A model generated the notes under the pieces. It worked only from the letters and a program-made list of their open reading frames with translations, made no database searches and was not told the DNA's origin. Made by a program: the position numbers and the translations under genes. Shown here one piece after another: positions 1 through 9,512 of a DNA stretch of 24,864 nt. Position 1 is the stretch's first letter, and the number at the start of each line of letters is the position of its first letter. The stretch spans positions 7,987 to 32,850 of the forward strand of contig NW_003546972.1 in the NCBI RefSeq assembly GCF_000090795.2. The letters are read 5' to 3'. The DNA comes from Amphimedon queenslandica (Eukaryota > Porifera > Demospongiae > Haplosclerida > Niphatidae).

Positions 1-502
1 TTAACAATTCCTGGCAGTAGTGCTAAACTGCTGATACTAACATGCATACATGTACACATTACAAATAGACTCTATATTATATAGCATACACAATAATAAT
101 AAAGTAAAGGCAACCAGTGGTGAATAGTTGAGCATGGAACTGAGTATTTGATACATGCACTTATAAAGCAAAAGCTGATAAACTACATGTACATAATGAG
201 ATTATAAATACATTACTATTCATTAATGATTATTGTTTGTATTTAAGAGTTGTCCATAAATAATAATATTTTTCCTTACAAATATGTATTAGCGAATGGC
301 TTAAATGTTCATGTACATTCTAGTCATGATTATTTTGATGATTTTGCTTTAAAAAAACATTTCATTACTCAATCATCAACAGAGTCAACACAATTTACAC
401 ATACCTGCATTTGTCTATCATTCCAAAGTTTCAAAAATTAAAAGCAGGAAAGAATATAATTAACACAACCTAAATGAATGCACATGTATATGTACTTGTG
501 GC
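1..502. other. 5' flank of the array
   Basis: No gene is supported here. From about 125 onward the sequence matches the upstream flanks of the other array genes: a block around 'ggaactgagtatttgat', a 'cacttataaagc' block, and at about 310-350 the 'cattctagtcatgattatt' block followed by 'gattttgctttaaaaaa'. The duplicated unit therefore includes at least 350-400 bp of 5' flank. The ORF at 250-441 shows no recognisable motif and lies in this repeated non-coding flank. Confidence 0.6.
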
Positions 503-510
503 TATAAAAG
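503..510 (+). promoter_or_regulatory. TATA box of ML gene 1
   Basis: TATAAAAG, 54 bp before the ATG at 557 and preceded by a short TACATG-type tract and 'cttgtggc'. It is the best consensus TATA in the array. Transcription would start roughly 525-535, giving a leader of about 25 nt (inference). Confidence 0.75.
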
Positions 511-556
511 CAGTCTCTTTTATCGATATCATCTCATAAATCACATGAAAGAGAAG

Positions 557-1471
557 ATGGGTAGACTAGTAGAGTATATACTGTTACTTCTATCAGTTGT
601 ACTAGTAGTATCTACATTGACTGGATCTACTAACAATTACTACAATGGTAAGATACTGACTACTATACTAATGGATAATATACCTGTTTCAATTATATAC
701 TGTATACCAGTTTATTTTCACGGTAAAAATTTTTCGTAAATCTTGCATTTCTAAGATTTTGCGTGATTAATTTTCCCAAATAGCTTGCAGACTGTACCAT
801 GTGGCAATGGAAATGCAAAATTTCACCGTTAAAAAATTTTGCAACAGAGCAAGAAACTGCAAAATTTGCGAAAACATTTCATCGCGAAAATTAACTGGTA
901 CATGTATATATACTATGAAAAAGAACCTACTGGTAATAAAGGATTCACAGAATGTTGTAAGTTCAGTAATACACTATTGATTAATTTTATTTATTTTAAG
1001 CTCTTACTAAGAAATTTGGTGAACTCATTAATGGATCAATAACTCCTAATCCATTGGTTCACGGGAAAGAGTTTCATTTGCAAGGAACTGTACGCATTAG
1101 TAAGTTACATATTCACTAGTACCTGTAAAGATCTTTTCCAGACAAAACCATACAATGGGGTATACTGCATTTTACATTGACATACAATTTCAAGAATTTT
1201 ACTAATATTACTTTCGCGGATGAGAAGTTCAATTTATGTGACTACCTTGATGATTTATTCAATCTACATTGTCCAATACAGCCAGGAATATATCATTTCA
1301 ATTATACTGATACAAGGGAAGTGCCAAACCAATTTTGGCCAGTGAGTAACAGATACAGTGTATCATTATTACTATTCTATTTCATAGGGTAGGTATTATG
1401 CCAAAGTTACTGCATACAATGAGGAAGGAGAGGAAATTGGGTGTGTAAGTAAAGAACTTTCTATCAAATAA
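557..1471 (+). CDS. ML-domain secreted protein, array gene 1
   Basis: Exons 557-647, 1001-1099, 1142-1341 and 1388-1471 (157 aa), all with GT-AG junctions and consistent phases (1, 1, 0). Residues 1-22 or so form a signal peptide with a leucine/valine core. The mature part reads as an ML (MD-2/NPC2-like) lipid-binding domain: TPNPLVHGK at the first strands, NLCD and HCPIQPGIY for the central disulfide pair, and GRYYAKVTAYNEEGEEIGC at the end. The ML family comprises secreted or lysosomal beta-sandwich proteins that bind sterols, phospholipids or LPS; the ligand here is unknown. NGS, NFT, NIT and NYT are potential N-glycosylation sites. An in-frame ATG at 545 exists only in this copy, so 557, conserved in all ten, is chosen. 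Intron 1 is 353 bp because of a MITE-like insertion. AATAAA at 1467-1472 overlaps the stop codon; another lies at 1531. Confidence 0.85.
702..909. mobile_element. MITE-like insertion in intron 1 of gene 1
   Basis: About 208 bp present only in gene 1, between blocks that are contiguous in the other nine introns. The ends form an imperfect inverted repeat of about 30 bp: 'taccagtttattttcacgg' near 704, and the complement of the right end, 'taccagttaattttcgcg'. Flanking TATA-rich sequence may be the target site. There is no coding capacity, so this is a non-autonomous DNA element; the superfamily is undetermined. Confidence 0.65.
1342..1387 (+). other. Invariant 46-bp intron 3 (gene 1 copy)
   Basis: Intron 3 starts GTGAGT and ends TTTCATAG. 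The same 46 bp recur with at most one difference in genes 2-9 at 6780, 8627, 11054, 12928, 14738, 16012, 17493 and 18966; gene 2 has one substitution near the donor, and gene 8 has GTAAGT. If retained, it stays in frame and adds the 16-residue tail VSNRYSVSLLLFYFIG before a TAG. Gene 10 has an unrelated 53-bp intron here. Confidence 0.85.
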
Positions 1472-2315
1472 AATAGTGAACGTACATAAGTGTATTAAAT
1501 ACAATGACTCTAAGTTAATTGTGTTTTCTTAATAAATGCTGTACATTAAAACATTAATAATAAACAATTTCTGGTATTGCTAATTAACATCATTTTTCAT
1601 GCAATCACTACTATTAAACAAAAACTTCATTAGAGGCTAGCTGTTGCAGTAATTAATCAATTGAACTTTAAAATAATCAATGCATTCAATGCATAGGAGG
1701 AAATAGATGATAGTACTGTGCACATTAAACTATAGACTGGACATAGAGTACAGTCAGTAAACACAATAAGAAAAGAAAATACATTGAGTACAAAAGACTA
1801 ATGGAAGTAATGTACAAGTATTATACCAGTAGGGTACTATGCATGTACTGCATGTCACAAATACACAAAATTACACTATACATGTTCATGTAACATTATT
1901 TCCTTTGACGCAAATTCAATTTATGGAATTTGTCCAATACAACTAGGCATCCACTTGTAAGCCTTGTCATAGGATGCATCCATCACTCACAAAAAGAAAA
2001 GGAGCATGTCACTGCATGAGGGCTATACTTGAAGAATAGTTTAATCATAACCAGAGTGTCTTTTCAAAAGAAGATGCTATGACCCAGTGACTAGAATAAG
2101 TTATCCTTTCTGGGTTAAGCATCCTCAACTTTTAAGACTCAATATTGTTTAAATCCTCTAAATCATAGCATATAATACACATAAATTAAATAAAATTGTA
2201 CATGTACATGCAGTAACATTGAAATGACTGGTGAATAGTGGAGTGTGGATCTTAAGTACTTTATATATAGATGCATGTAGTACACTATACATGCATATAA
2301 TTCATTTTTCAATGT
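1472..2315. other. Long (type A) spacer after gene 1
   Basis: Non-coding 3' region and spacer, homologous to the spacers after genes 2-5. It has AATAAA at 1531, the 'agaggctagctgttgcagt' block near 1633, a decayed ML exon relic at ~1841-1962, and the 'ccagtgactagaat' block near 2082. Homology to the unit breaks off near 2270, where the TRIM-bearing segment begins. Confidence 0.6.
1841..1962 (+). pseudogene. Decayed ML exon 3 relic, spacer 1
   Basis: Contains 'tactgcatgtcac', matching 'tactgcatttcac' of true exon 3, and 75-80 bp later 'tttgtccaatacaactaggc', matching the codons for C-P-I-Q-P-G (here Q-P-G is damaged to Q-L-G). The order, strand and approximate spacing agree with functional exon 3. 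No open frame joins the parts. Confidence 0.45.
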
Positions 2316-2377
2316 GTGAGTACTGATTTTAGTGTTTTAGTTGTATTGAGAGTATCTTCTACTTTCCTCCCGCACAG

Positions 2378-2504
2378 TATTCTTGATACATGCAGTATTA
2401 CTGGTAGACATGATCTACACAAGTTGATAATATCATCACTTGATTTCTCTCATGACAACTACTCTAAGCCAATCCTACAGAAACTGCTTAATGGATATGA
2501 TGGA
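2378..2504 (+). pseudogene. Isolated exon-like segment, unknown family
   Basis: A 127-bp open segment preceded by a pyrimidine-rich acceptor (ctcccgcacag) and followed by a strong donor (GTAAGT). It encodes 42 residues starting ILDTCSITGRHDLHK and ending LQKLLNGYDG, with phase 1 to 0. I do not recognise the family. No partner exon is visible within 800 bp on either side. It lies at the left edge of the segment that interrupts the array, so it may be an exon carried along from another locus. Confidence 0.35.
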
Positions 2505-3134
2505 GTAAGTCCATACTTATTATTATTAGTAATTTTATATGTTATTGTAACATTTTTCTAACCATTGGAATATATATTTAATAATCATTGGCAAAAATTG
2601 TAACCATGATTTCTTTTACTTTCCTACACTATAATCCTTATAGTACATATAATGTTCTGTATGTTATTCACCTTTAATCCTGGTTTTTACTTGCCAGTCG
2701 CCACAAAATGCAATGCCAAATTTAGCATCAACTCCTCCTTCCCTTTTCTTCATTTTGTTCTGTTGTTTCATTTGGTCATTAGGACTCTCTCTCATCACTC
2801 ATTCACTGCCTTCCCTTTCGCACCCTCCTACTATATGCGCACCCTCCTACTTTGTATTAAATTCTCATTCATTAATGTAAATTTCCTTCACTACTTGTTG
2901 TTACAATAAAGGAATGTACTATCATAGCTTCCTGTAGTCACTAGACTATAGAATATTCCAAGAGGTCATCAGGGCTATCTTATCTTTCCCCAGGCTACTC
3001 TCATTCTCATTCATTCCAACTTCTTCATTTTCTTATTGTTCATTCTTGTTTTATCTTCATTTATCATCTTCTACCTTTATCTATCTTCATTTTTCGTTCT
3101 TGCTTTACGTACACAATTGTATTCTTTTCTTGAA
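2505..3134. other. Spacer and 5' region of the TRIM gene
   Basis: AT- and pyrimidine-rich with no gene supported. A short direct repeat, 'gcaccctcctact', occurs near 2819 and 2839. The last 200 bp are a C/T-rich tract with repeated 'attcattc' and 'cttcattt' words, probably the promoter/leader of the intronless gene that follows. No clear TATA box is seen. Confidence 0.5.
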
Positions 3135-5411
3135 ATGGCAACCAAACCATCTTCATCTTCTTCTCCTGGTCTCCTCAAACTGGAGGAACAGCTCACTTGT
3201 CCTGTGTGTCTTGACCACTATACCAACCCTAAGACTTTACCTTGTCTACATTCATTCTGCCAGCACTGTCTGGAGGGATTACCATTGGATAAGAAGAATG
3301 AGACCTATTACCTCTCTTGTCCCACTTGTCGTAATCGTACAGAATTACCAAAAGAAGGAGCACGAGCCTTTCCTGTAGCATTCACTCTCAACAACCTCAA
3401 AGAGATACACACTCTAATGAAGAAAGTAGCTAATCCTCAACAGGTTACCTGTGACAACTGTACTACAGCTAATGCCACTGGGTACTGCAAAGACTGCAGT
3501 AGGTTCTTTTGTACAAAATGTGATGGAGTTCACAAGAAATGGGGCCCAACTTCCAACCATCAGCTGACAAGTCTTGATGAAGTGACAGCCTCTGATGTCT
3601 CTTCTACTTCTGAATTGCTAGCTCCAGCTAAACAGGAGACAACCCTCACTTGCTCTGTATCTGGTCATGATGATTCGTTAAGGTATTACTGTGACACATG
3701 TGATGAATCTATCTGTCGTGATTGTATCATGCTGGCTCATAAAGATCACAAGTATAACCTAATAGCTAATAGTTTTAATAAACACAAAGAAGCGCTGGAG
3801 AAATCTCTTAATCCGGTAAAAGGGAAAATTGAAGCACTCAAGAAGGTCCTGTCTGCTCTAGCAGAGAGAGAGGGTGAGATCAGAGAGAGAGGAGAAGGAG
3901 TCTTAAAAGAAATACATGAAATGGTGGAGAAAATGATGAATGTTCTTCGTCAGTCAGAAAGGAAACTGACTGAGCAGGCAAAAAGGGTCACTGATAATAA
4001 ACTTAAGTTGCTTTCAGGGCAAATGAAATCAGCAAAAATGAGCTTGAGTCTTCTGGAGGATGTAGGTGATTATGTGGAACAGAGTCTGAAGACAGGCAGT
4101 CCTCAACAAGTCCTGAGGTCTAAGAAACAGATGATGGAGCGTATGAGTGAAGTTATTGCAGGGATCAATGTTAAGGAGTTAAACCCAAAGGAAAAGGCTG
4201 ACTTTGTATTGAGTAAAGATATCAAATCACTACATCACATTGGAGATATTGTGACCTCTACTGCACTACAGCAGTGTAGAGTGAAGAAGATTGATTGTAT
4301 TAGACCTGCTGGCAAAGCAGTTTCATTTTCACTATCAATGGAGGCACCAGATTCATCTGTTTTGTGTGTTCCCCTCTCTTCTCTGAGGTGTAGTCTAGTA
4401 CCAGTTGGTAAAGGTGATCAACCCATTACGACTACAGTCACTACCACCAGCAGTGACCTTGGAGTGTATAAGATACAGTGTAATGCTTCAACACGTGGTT
4501 CTCACACAGTAAAAGTACAAGTATATGATGTACACCTTGAGGATACCTCACTAGTCATCCCTATCAATCCTTGCCTTGATAAAATCACTCCAGTACATAC
4601 TATAACTGAGCTTAAGCGTCCCTGGGGAGTTGCTGTAACTGATGATAATCATGTTATAATAACTGAGAATAGTGGTAATTGTGTAACAATACTGGATAGA
4701 GAAGGAAAAAAAGTAAAATCATTAGGAGGGGAAGGAGGAAGTGGTAATGTTAAGTTTTCTACTCCTCGTGGTGTAGCCATTACTTCAGACAAATTCATTC
4801 TTGTGTCTGATGGTAATTACAGGATCCAGAAGATAAGCATGGATGGATACCTTATAGCATCAGTTGGTGAAAAGGGCAGTGGACCACTACAATTCAGTGG
4901 TCCTCGTGGTATAGCCATTTCTCCTATAACAGGACAGGTTTATATTGCTGATAGGAATAATCATCGTATACAAGTCTTAAATCCTGATCTATCCTTCTCG
5001 CATTCATTTGGTAGCAAAGGATCGGCTAATGGACAGCTTGAGTATCCATATGACATTGCTATTGACATTCAAGGATTAGTGTATATTGCTGATAGGAATA
5101 ATCGTCGCATTCAGAAGTTTTCTCCAGATGGAAAGTTTGTGGGTCAGTTTGGTACTGGAGGATCTGGTCCTGGAGAGCTTAACTGTCCAGCAGGTATTGC
5201 AATAGACACTGCAGCTACTGGTCTAGTGTATGTTAGTGAAGATAGCAATCATCGTATATCAGTCTTTACTAGTGATGGTGTGTTTGTCAGTAAGTTTGGA
5301 AGTGAAGGCAGTAATATCGATCAGTTTAATAGTCCTTTTGGATTAGCATTTAATAAAGATGGATTTTTGTATATTTGTGATTATTTTAATAATCGTCTTG
5401 TTGTTTATTAG
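3135..5411 (+). CDS. TRIM-NHL protein (RING E3 ubiquitin ligase)
   Basis: Single-exon gene of 758 aa. Residues 22-65 form a complete C3HC4 RING (C22, C25, C37, H39, C42, C45, C62, C65), predicted to recruit an E2 and catalyse ubiquitin transfer. B-box 1 spans about 106-142 (CDNC ... CKDC ... CTKC ... H) and B-box 2 about 173-205 (CSVSGH ... CDTC ... CRDC ... H). A charged coiled coil covers about 210-340, a filamin/Ig-like repeat about 375-478, and six NHL repeats (P-x-G-[IV]-A-[IV] ... NxRIQxF patterns) about 493-758, enough for a six-bladed propeller. This is the TRIM2/3/71 architecture; NHL propellers bind RNA or protein targets. ATG 3135 is preferred (G at -3, G at +4, immediately before MATKPSSSS). 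An in-frame ATG at 3036 would add 33 hydrophobic residues and is probably leader. AATAAA lies near 5532. The gene interrupts the ML array. The exact orthologue is not assigned because sponges carry many such paralogues. Confidence 0.92.
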   Translation: MATKPSSSSSPGLLKLEEQLTCPVCLDHYTNPKTLPCLHSFCQHCLEGLPLDKKNETYYLSCPTCRNRTELPKEGARAFPVAFTLNNLKEIHTLMKKVANPQQVTCDNCTTANATGYCKDCSRFFCTKCDGVHKKWGPTSNHQLTSLDEVTASDVSSTSELLAPAKQETTLTCSVSGHDDSLRYYCDTCDESICRDCIMLAHKDHKYNLIANSFNKHKEALEKSLNPVKGKIEALKKVLSALAEREGEIRERGEGVLKEIHEMVEKMMNVLRQSERKLTEQAKRVTDNKLKLLSGQMKSAKMSLSLLEDVGDYVEQSLKTGSPQQVLRSKKQMMERMSEVIAGINVKELNPKEKADFVLSKDIKSLHHIGDIVTSTALQQCRVKKIDCIRPAGKAVSFSLSMEAPDSSVLCVPLSSLRCSLVPVGKGDQPITTTVTTTSSDLGVYKIQCNASTRGSHTVKVQVYDVHLEDTSLVIPINPCLDKITPVHTITELKRPWGVAVTDDNHVIITENSGNCVTILDREGKKVKSLGGEGGSGNVKFSTPRGVAITSDKFILVSDGNYRIQKISMDGYLIASVGEKGSGPLQFSGPRGIAISPITGQVYIADRNNHRIQVLNPDLSFSHSFGSKGSANGQLEYPYDIAIDIQGLVYIADRNNRRIQKFSPDGKFVGQFGTGGSGPGELNCPAGIAIDTAATGLVYVSEDSNHRISVFTSDGVFVSKFGSEGSNIDQFNSPFGLAFNKDGFLYICDYFNNRLVVY

Positions 5412-6151
5412 TTATTATTTCTTCAATCCTTTTTACTTTTAGTTTTATTTTGAAACTTGAATATGTTTTAGTTCTAGTTTTAGTTTAATTTCAGACTTTG
5501 ATTTCTTTTAATTTTAGTTTTTCCCTTTAAAAATAAATTTAGTTTTGTTTTAGTATTTAAGAAAAGTGTTAGTTTTAGTAAAAATTTGAGTAAATATATC
5601 CCATAGCACTAGCCATTTGCTAAAATTACAAGGGCAATGTCGTAACCATGGGTAAACCAAGTGACCTGTGACTACGTCAGGTGCACATAACATATGCATG
5701 CATGACCTATAACTAACTAAAAGATATTTTGGTTTCTAACATTTAATTGTATTAGTTTTAGCTTTTTTGAAAACATCATTCATTTAGTTATGATAGCATT
5801 ATATAAATGTTTGTTCTAAGCAGAATTAGAAATTTTCATTCATCTTATTTTTGTTCTGAGCAACCATCTTGCACACGTGGCATTGAGGAAACGCCTTTTT
5901 TGCTTGGAAAATATTTGTTCCAAAGTAATGAGAACAAAATTAAACTCTGATGGAATATACCCACTATATGCTACATTCTAGTGATAATTATTTTGATGAT
6001 TTTTGCCTTAAAAACAGTTACTTATTCTATCATAAACAAAGTTGACACAAACTTAAACATGTACATACATTTGTGTATCATTGCACTGCAAGTTTAAAAG
6101 AAATTGAAAGCAGGAAAGATAACACAACCTACATATATGCACACGTATGGA
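5412..6151. other. 3' region of TRIM and resumed array flank
   Basis: Positions 5440-5600 are a degenerate tract of 'ttttagt' words. Homology to the ML unit flank resumes near 5965 ('cattctagtgataattatt' followed by 'gatgatttttgcc'), marking the right edge of the interrupting segment. No gene is seen. Confidence 0.55.
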
Positions 6152-6158
6152 TATAAAT
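6152..6158 (+). promoter_or_regulatory. TATA box of ML gene 2
   Basis: TATAAAT, 54 bp before the ATG at 6206; the usual 'tgtggc' before it is 'tatgga' here. Confidence 0.65.
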
Positions 6159-6205
6159 GCAGAATCCTTTATCAATATGACCTCATAAATCAAGTCAAAG
6201 AGAAG

Positions 6206-6909
6206 ATGAGTAGACTAGTAGAGTATAAACTGTTACTTCTATCAGTTGTACTAGTAGTATCTACATTGACTGGATCTATTAACAATTACTACAATGGTAA
6301 GATACTGGCTACTATTAATGGATAACATACCTGTTCGTATTATATATACTATCAACAATAAGAATCTACTGGTAATAAAGAATCATACACATATTGTTGT
6401 AAGTTCAGTAATCAACTATATTGAATTATTCTATTAATTTTAAGCTGTTACAAAGAAATTTGGTGAACTTATTAATGGATTGATAACTCCTAATCCATTG
6501 GTTCATGGGAAAGAGTTTCAGTTGCAAGGAACTTTACACATTAGTAAGTTACATATTCACTAGTGCTGAAAAGATCTTTTTCTAGAGAAAACGATACAAT
6601 GGGGTATACTGCATTTCACACTGACACATCCTTTCAAGAATTATATCAATATTACTTTCATGGATGAGAAGTTCAATTTATGCGACTACCTTGATGATTT
6701 ATGCAAGGTATATTGTCCTATACCACCAGGGACATATCATGCTGATGCAGTAGGATTAATACCAAGCATCTTATGGCCAGTGAGTCACAGATACAGTGTA
6801 TCATTATTACTATTCTATTTCATAGGGTAGGTATTATGGGAAAGCTACTGCACACAATGAGAAAGGAGAGGAAATGATGTGTGTAAGCACTGAACTTAAT
6901 GTCAAATAA
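6206..6909 (+). CDS. ML-domain secreted protein, array gene 2
   Basis: Exons 6206-6296, 6445-6543, 6586-6779 and 6826-6909 (155 aa), all frames intact. The signal exon is the most changed of the array apart from gene 10 (MSRLVEYK..., with a lysine in place of isoleucine at the start of the hydrophobic core, and SINN in place of STNN). Exon 3 has an additional cysteine (LCDYLDDLCKVYC), giving four cysteines in the mature protein. Its end (YHADAVGLIPSILWP) is shared with gene 4 and lacks the NYTDT sequon of most copies. Intron 1 has indels that close the in-frame read-through seen in other copies. AATAAA follows the stop by a few bases. It is the first gene after the TRIM insertion. The signal peptide may be weaker, but nothing else suggests a pseudogene. 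Confidence 0.82.
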
Positions 6910-7988
6910 CTTGAATAAAAGTAGTGAAAGTAGATAAGTGCAATATGACTCGAAGTTAATTTTGTTTTCTTAACAAATGCTGCTCATTTAAACATTAATA
7001 ATATAAATAATTCCTTGTATAACTAATGAATATGCACTTTTCATGCAATCACTACTATTAACAATAAAATGAGAACAAACACATAATTATAACGGAAGCT
7101 CATTAATTAGAGGCTAGATGTTACAGTAATTAATTAAATGAACTTCATAAATAATCAATGACCCTTTGAATTCAATGCATAGCAGTACATAGATCATAGT
7201 GTGCACATTAAAATTTGGCTGCAAATCAAGTACAAAAGACAAACTTAATAGTAATAAGTACAAATGTTGCATGGAATATACAAGTACAGTATGATACCAG
7301 TCCACTGTCCACTCAATACTACACAATGGGGTATACTGCATGTCACAAATACAAAATATTATACTACATGTAACATTATTTCCTTCCTTTGATTTAAATT
7401 CAAGTCATGCAATTTGTCCGATACAACCAGGGATCCACATGGAAGCCTTGTCATAGAATGCGCCCATCACTCACAAAAAGAAAGGGAGCATAATCATAGC
7501 CAGAGTGTCTTTTCCAAAAATGCTATGTCCCAGTGACTAGAATGAGTTTTCCTTTTAAGTTGAGAGTCCTAACATTTTAAATGTAATTGATTGAATTCTT
7601 TAAGATCATAGCATAAAATAAATCAAACAAAATTGTACATGTACATGCAGTAACATTGAAACGACTGGTGAATAGTGGAGTATGGAGCTTAAGTATCTGA
7701 TATATGCACTTATATAGATAAAAGCTATAAAATACATGATGGCATATTATAAATTAGTAAATGGCTTATAAGTACATTCTAGTCATAATTATTTTGATGA
7801 TCTTTGCTTTAAAAAACAGTAAGTTACTCAATCATCAAAACAGTTTCAACAAATTTATGCATGTACATGTACATACATTTGTACATCATTGCACTGCAAG
7901 GTTAAAGAAATTGAAAGAAGGAAAGAAGATAAGATAACACAACCTACATGAACATGTACATGTATGCACATGTACATGTACTTGCGGC
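6910..7988. other. Long (type A) spacer after gene 2
   Basis: Same block order as spacer 1: 'agaggctagatgttacagt' near 7110, the ML exon relic (7323-7446), the 'gagtgtcttttcc' and 'ccagtgactagaatgag' blocks near 7500-7545, then the 5' flank of gene 3. The - strand ORF at 7114-7341 has no recognisable motif. Confidence 0.6.
7323..7446 (+). pseudogene. Decayed ML exon 3 relic, spacer 2
   Basis: Starts with 'acaatggggtatactgcatg', near-identical to the start of functional exon 3 (codons Q-W-G-I-L-H), and about 95 bp later has 'tttgtccgatacaaccaggg', matching C-P-x-Q-P-G. The intervening part is shortened and frameshifted relative to the true exons. Confidence 0.55.
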
Positions 7989-7995
7989 TATAAAT
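7989..7995 (+). promoter_or_regulatory. TATA box of ML gene 3
   Basis: TATAAAT, 53 bp before the ATG at 8042, after a tract of three to four ACATGT units and 'cttgcggc'. Confidence 0.7.
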
Positions 7996-8041
7996 GCAGT
8001 CTCCTTTATCGATATCATCTCATAAACAAGTCAAAGAGAAG

Positions 8042-8765
8042 ATGGGTAGACTAGTAGAGTATATACTGTTACTTCTATCAGTTGTACTAGTAGTATCTAC
8101 ATTGACTGGATCTACTAACAATTACTACAATGGTAAGATACTGACTACTATACTAATGGATAATATACCTGTTTCAATTATATATACTATCAACAACAAG
8201 AATCTACTGGTAATAAAGGAGTCACAGATTGTTGTAAGTTCAGTAATACACTATTGATTTATTCTATTAATTTTAAGCTGTTACTAAGAAATTTGGTGAA
8301 CTCATTAATGGATCAATAACTCCTAATCCATTGGTTCACGGGAAAGAGTTTCATTTGCAAGGAACTGCACACATTAGTAAGTTACATATGCACTATAGTA
8401 TTGTAAAGATCTTTTTCTAGAAAAACTCGTACAATGGGGTATACTGCATTTCACATTGACACATACATTCAAGGATTATACTAATATTACGTTCGTTGAT
8501 GAGAAGTTCAATTTATGCGACTACATTGTTGATTTATTCAAGCAGCATGTACATTGCCCAGTACAACCAGGAATGTATCATTTTAATTATACTGATACAA
8601 GCAAAGTACCAGATCTCCTTTGGCCAGTGAGTAACAGATACAGTGTATCATTATTACTATTCTATTTCATAGGGTAGGTATTATGCAAAAGCTACTATGT
8701 ACAATAAGGAAGGAGAGGAAATGATGTGTGTAAGTACAGAGCTTAATGTCAAAGGACTTAAATAA
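8042..8765 (+). CDS. ML-domain secreted protein, array gene 3
   Basis: Exons 8042-8132, 8278-8376, 8421-8626 and 8673-8765 (162 aa, the longest in the array). The extra length comes from exon 3, including a two-residue insertion before the conserved cysteine (KQHVHCPVQPG), and from a longer tail (STELNVKGLK). Exon 3 begins KKLVQWG, so the usual K-T-I is changed. Mature domain landmarks are TPNPLVHGK, NLCD, CPVQPGMY and GRYYAK ... MMC. Exon 1 is nucleotide-identical to that of genes 1, 5, 6, 7, 8 and 9. AATAAA at 8761-8766 overlaps the stop codon, and a second lies near 8828. Its spacer carries both the foldback and the tRNA-like elements. Confidence 0.85.
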
Positions 8766-8913
8766 AAATAGTGAAAGTACATTAATGTGTATTTAATATA
8801 ATGATTCTAAGCTAATTTTGTTCTCTTAATAAATGCTTCTCATTACAACATTAATAATATAAACAATTCCATGTATTACTAATGATTATCATTTTTTATG
8901 CAATCACTACTAT

Positions 8914-9169
8914 CAAGAGTAGATAATAATTAGAGGAGAGTGTCCTACTGTGTCTATACCCCCTGCTTCATCACGGTGTAGAATTGAAGAGTCACATTCC
9001 GGTTATTTCCATATTTTATTTGAGTAGTCATTAAAAAATAACTAGAAATAACTATAACTACTCAAATAAAATATGGAAATAACCGGAATGTGACTCTTCA
9101 ATTCTACGCCGTGATGAAGCAGACCTTATAGCCAGTAGGACACTCTCCTCTAATTATTATCTACTCTTG
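8914..9169. mobile_element. Foldback element (long hairpin)
   Basis: Left arm 8914-9028 and right arm 9057-9169 are inverted copies of about 114 nt with only a handful of mismatches (near 8950-8962 and a C/T near 8975), separated by a 28-nt loop. The arms start 'caagagtagataataatt'. Flanking 'ctat/cactat' suggests a short target duplication, because related spacers lack the element at this point. It has no coding capacity. A transcript across it would form an almost perfect dsRNA hairpin. Confidence 0.85.
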
Positions 9170-9257
9170 CCACTATTAATAATAAAATGAGAACAAGCAC
9201 ACATTTATAATGAGAACTCAATACTATAAGATTTCGTTAGAGGCTAGCTGTTGCAAT

Positions 9258-9512
9258 TACCGTATTTCCTTAAATAAAAGCCCGGGCGTCTATTTCCTAA
9301 AATGGTATTTGGATCTCGAAAAATATATTAAAAAAACTTCAGCCCAGAGCAAGATTCGAACCCGTAACCTCATGCTTTTGACTTCTGGAAATTCAGGTAT
9401 TATCCACTAGACTACTGAGACACTCCTAGGCTAGTGTTGTGTATTTACACTTTAATTCTATTGCTACCTCGGCGTTTATTCAAATGTGGCTTCTATTTAA
9501 GGATTTACGGTA
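9258..9512. mobile_element. 255-bp TIR element with internal tRNA-like sequence
   Basis: The ends are inverted repeats of about 24 bp: TACCGTATTTCCTTAAATA on the left and the complement TACCGTAAATCCTTAAATA on the right. No transposase is encoded. The interior holds a tRNA-like sequence on the - strand, listed separately. It is a non-autonomous DNA element, possibly with a captured tRNA-derived sequence. Confidence 0.75.
9342..9421 (-). repeat. tRNA-like sequence, probably degenerate
   Basis: On the - strand there is a perfect box A (TAGTCTAGTGG) and, about 45 nt later, a box B (GGTTCGAATC), the internal RNA polymerase III promoter of tRNA genes. The T-arm pairs reasonably, but the anticodon arm is irregular and the 7-bp acceptor stem has mismatches. 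A functional tRNA is therefore unlikely; a tRNA-derived (SINE-like) relic fits better. Confidence 0.55.

Noticed and set aside
545-739. Unspliced ORF reading exon 1 straight into intron 1, here and at the other nine exon 1 copies, as independent 60-90 aa proteins
   Set aside because: The ML domain is only recovered by splicing at GTAAGA; genes 2 and 5 have frame-breaking indels in the same stretch.
3036-3134. Upstream in-frame start of the TRIM gene, adding 33 hydrophobic residues
   Set aside because: A cytosolic RING protein is not expected to have a membrane segment; the ATG at 3135 has the better context and precedes the domain directly.
3046-3378. 110-aa + strand ORF
   Set aside because: It is another frame of the RING-coding region.
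9342-9421. Functional tRNA gene
   Set aside because: The anticodon arm and acceptor stem do not fold properly despite good A and B boxes.
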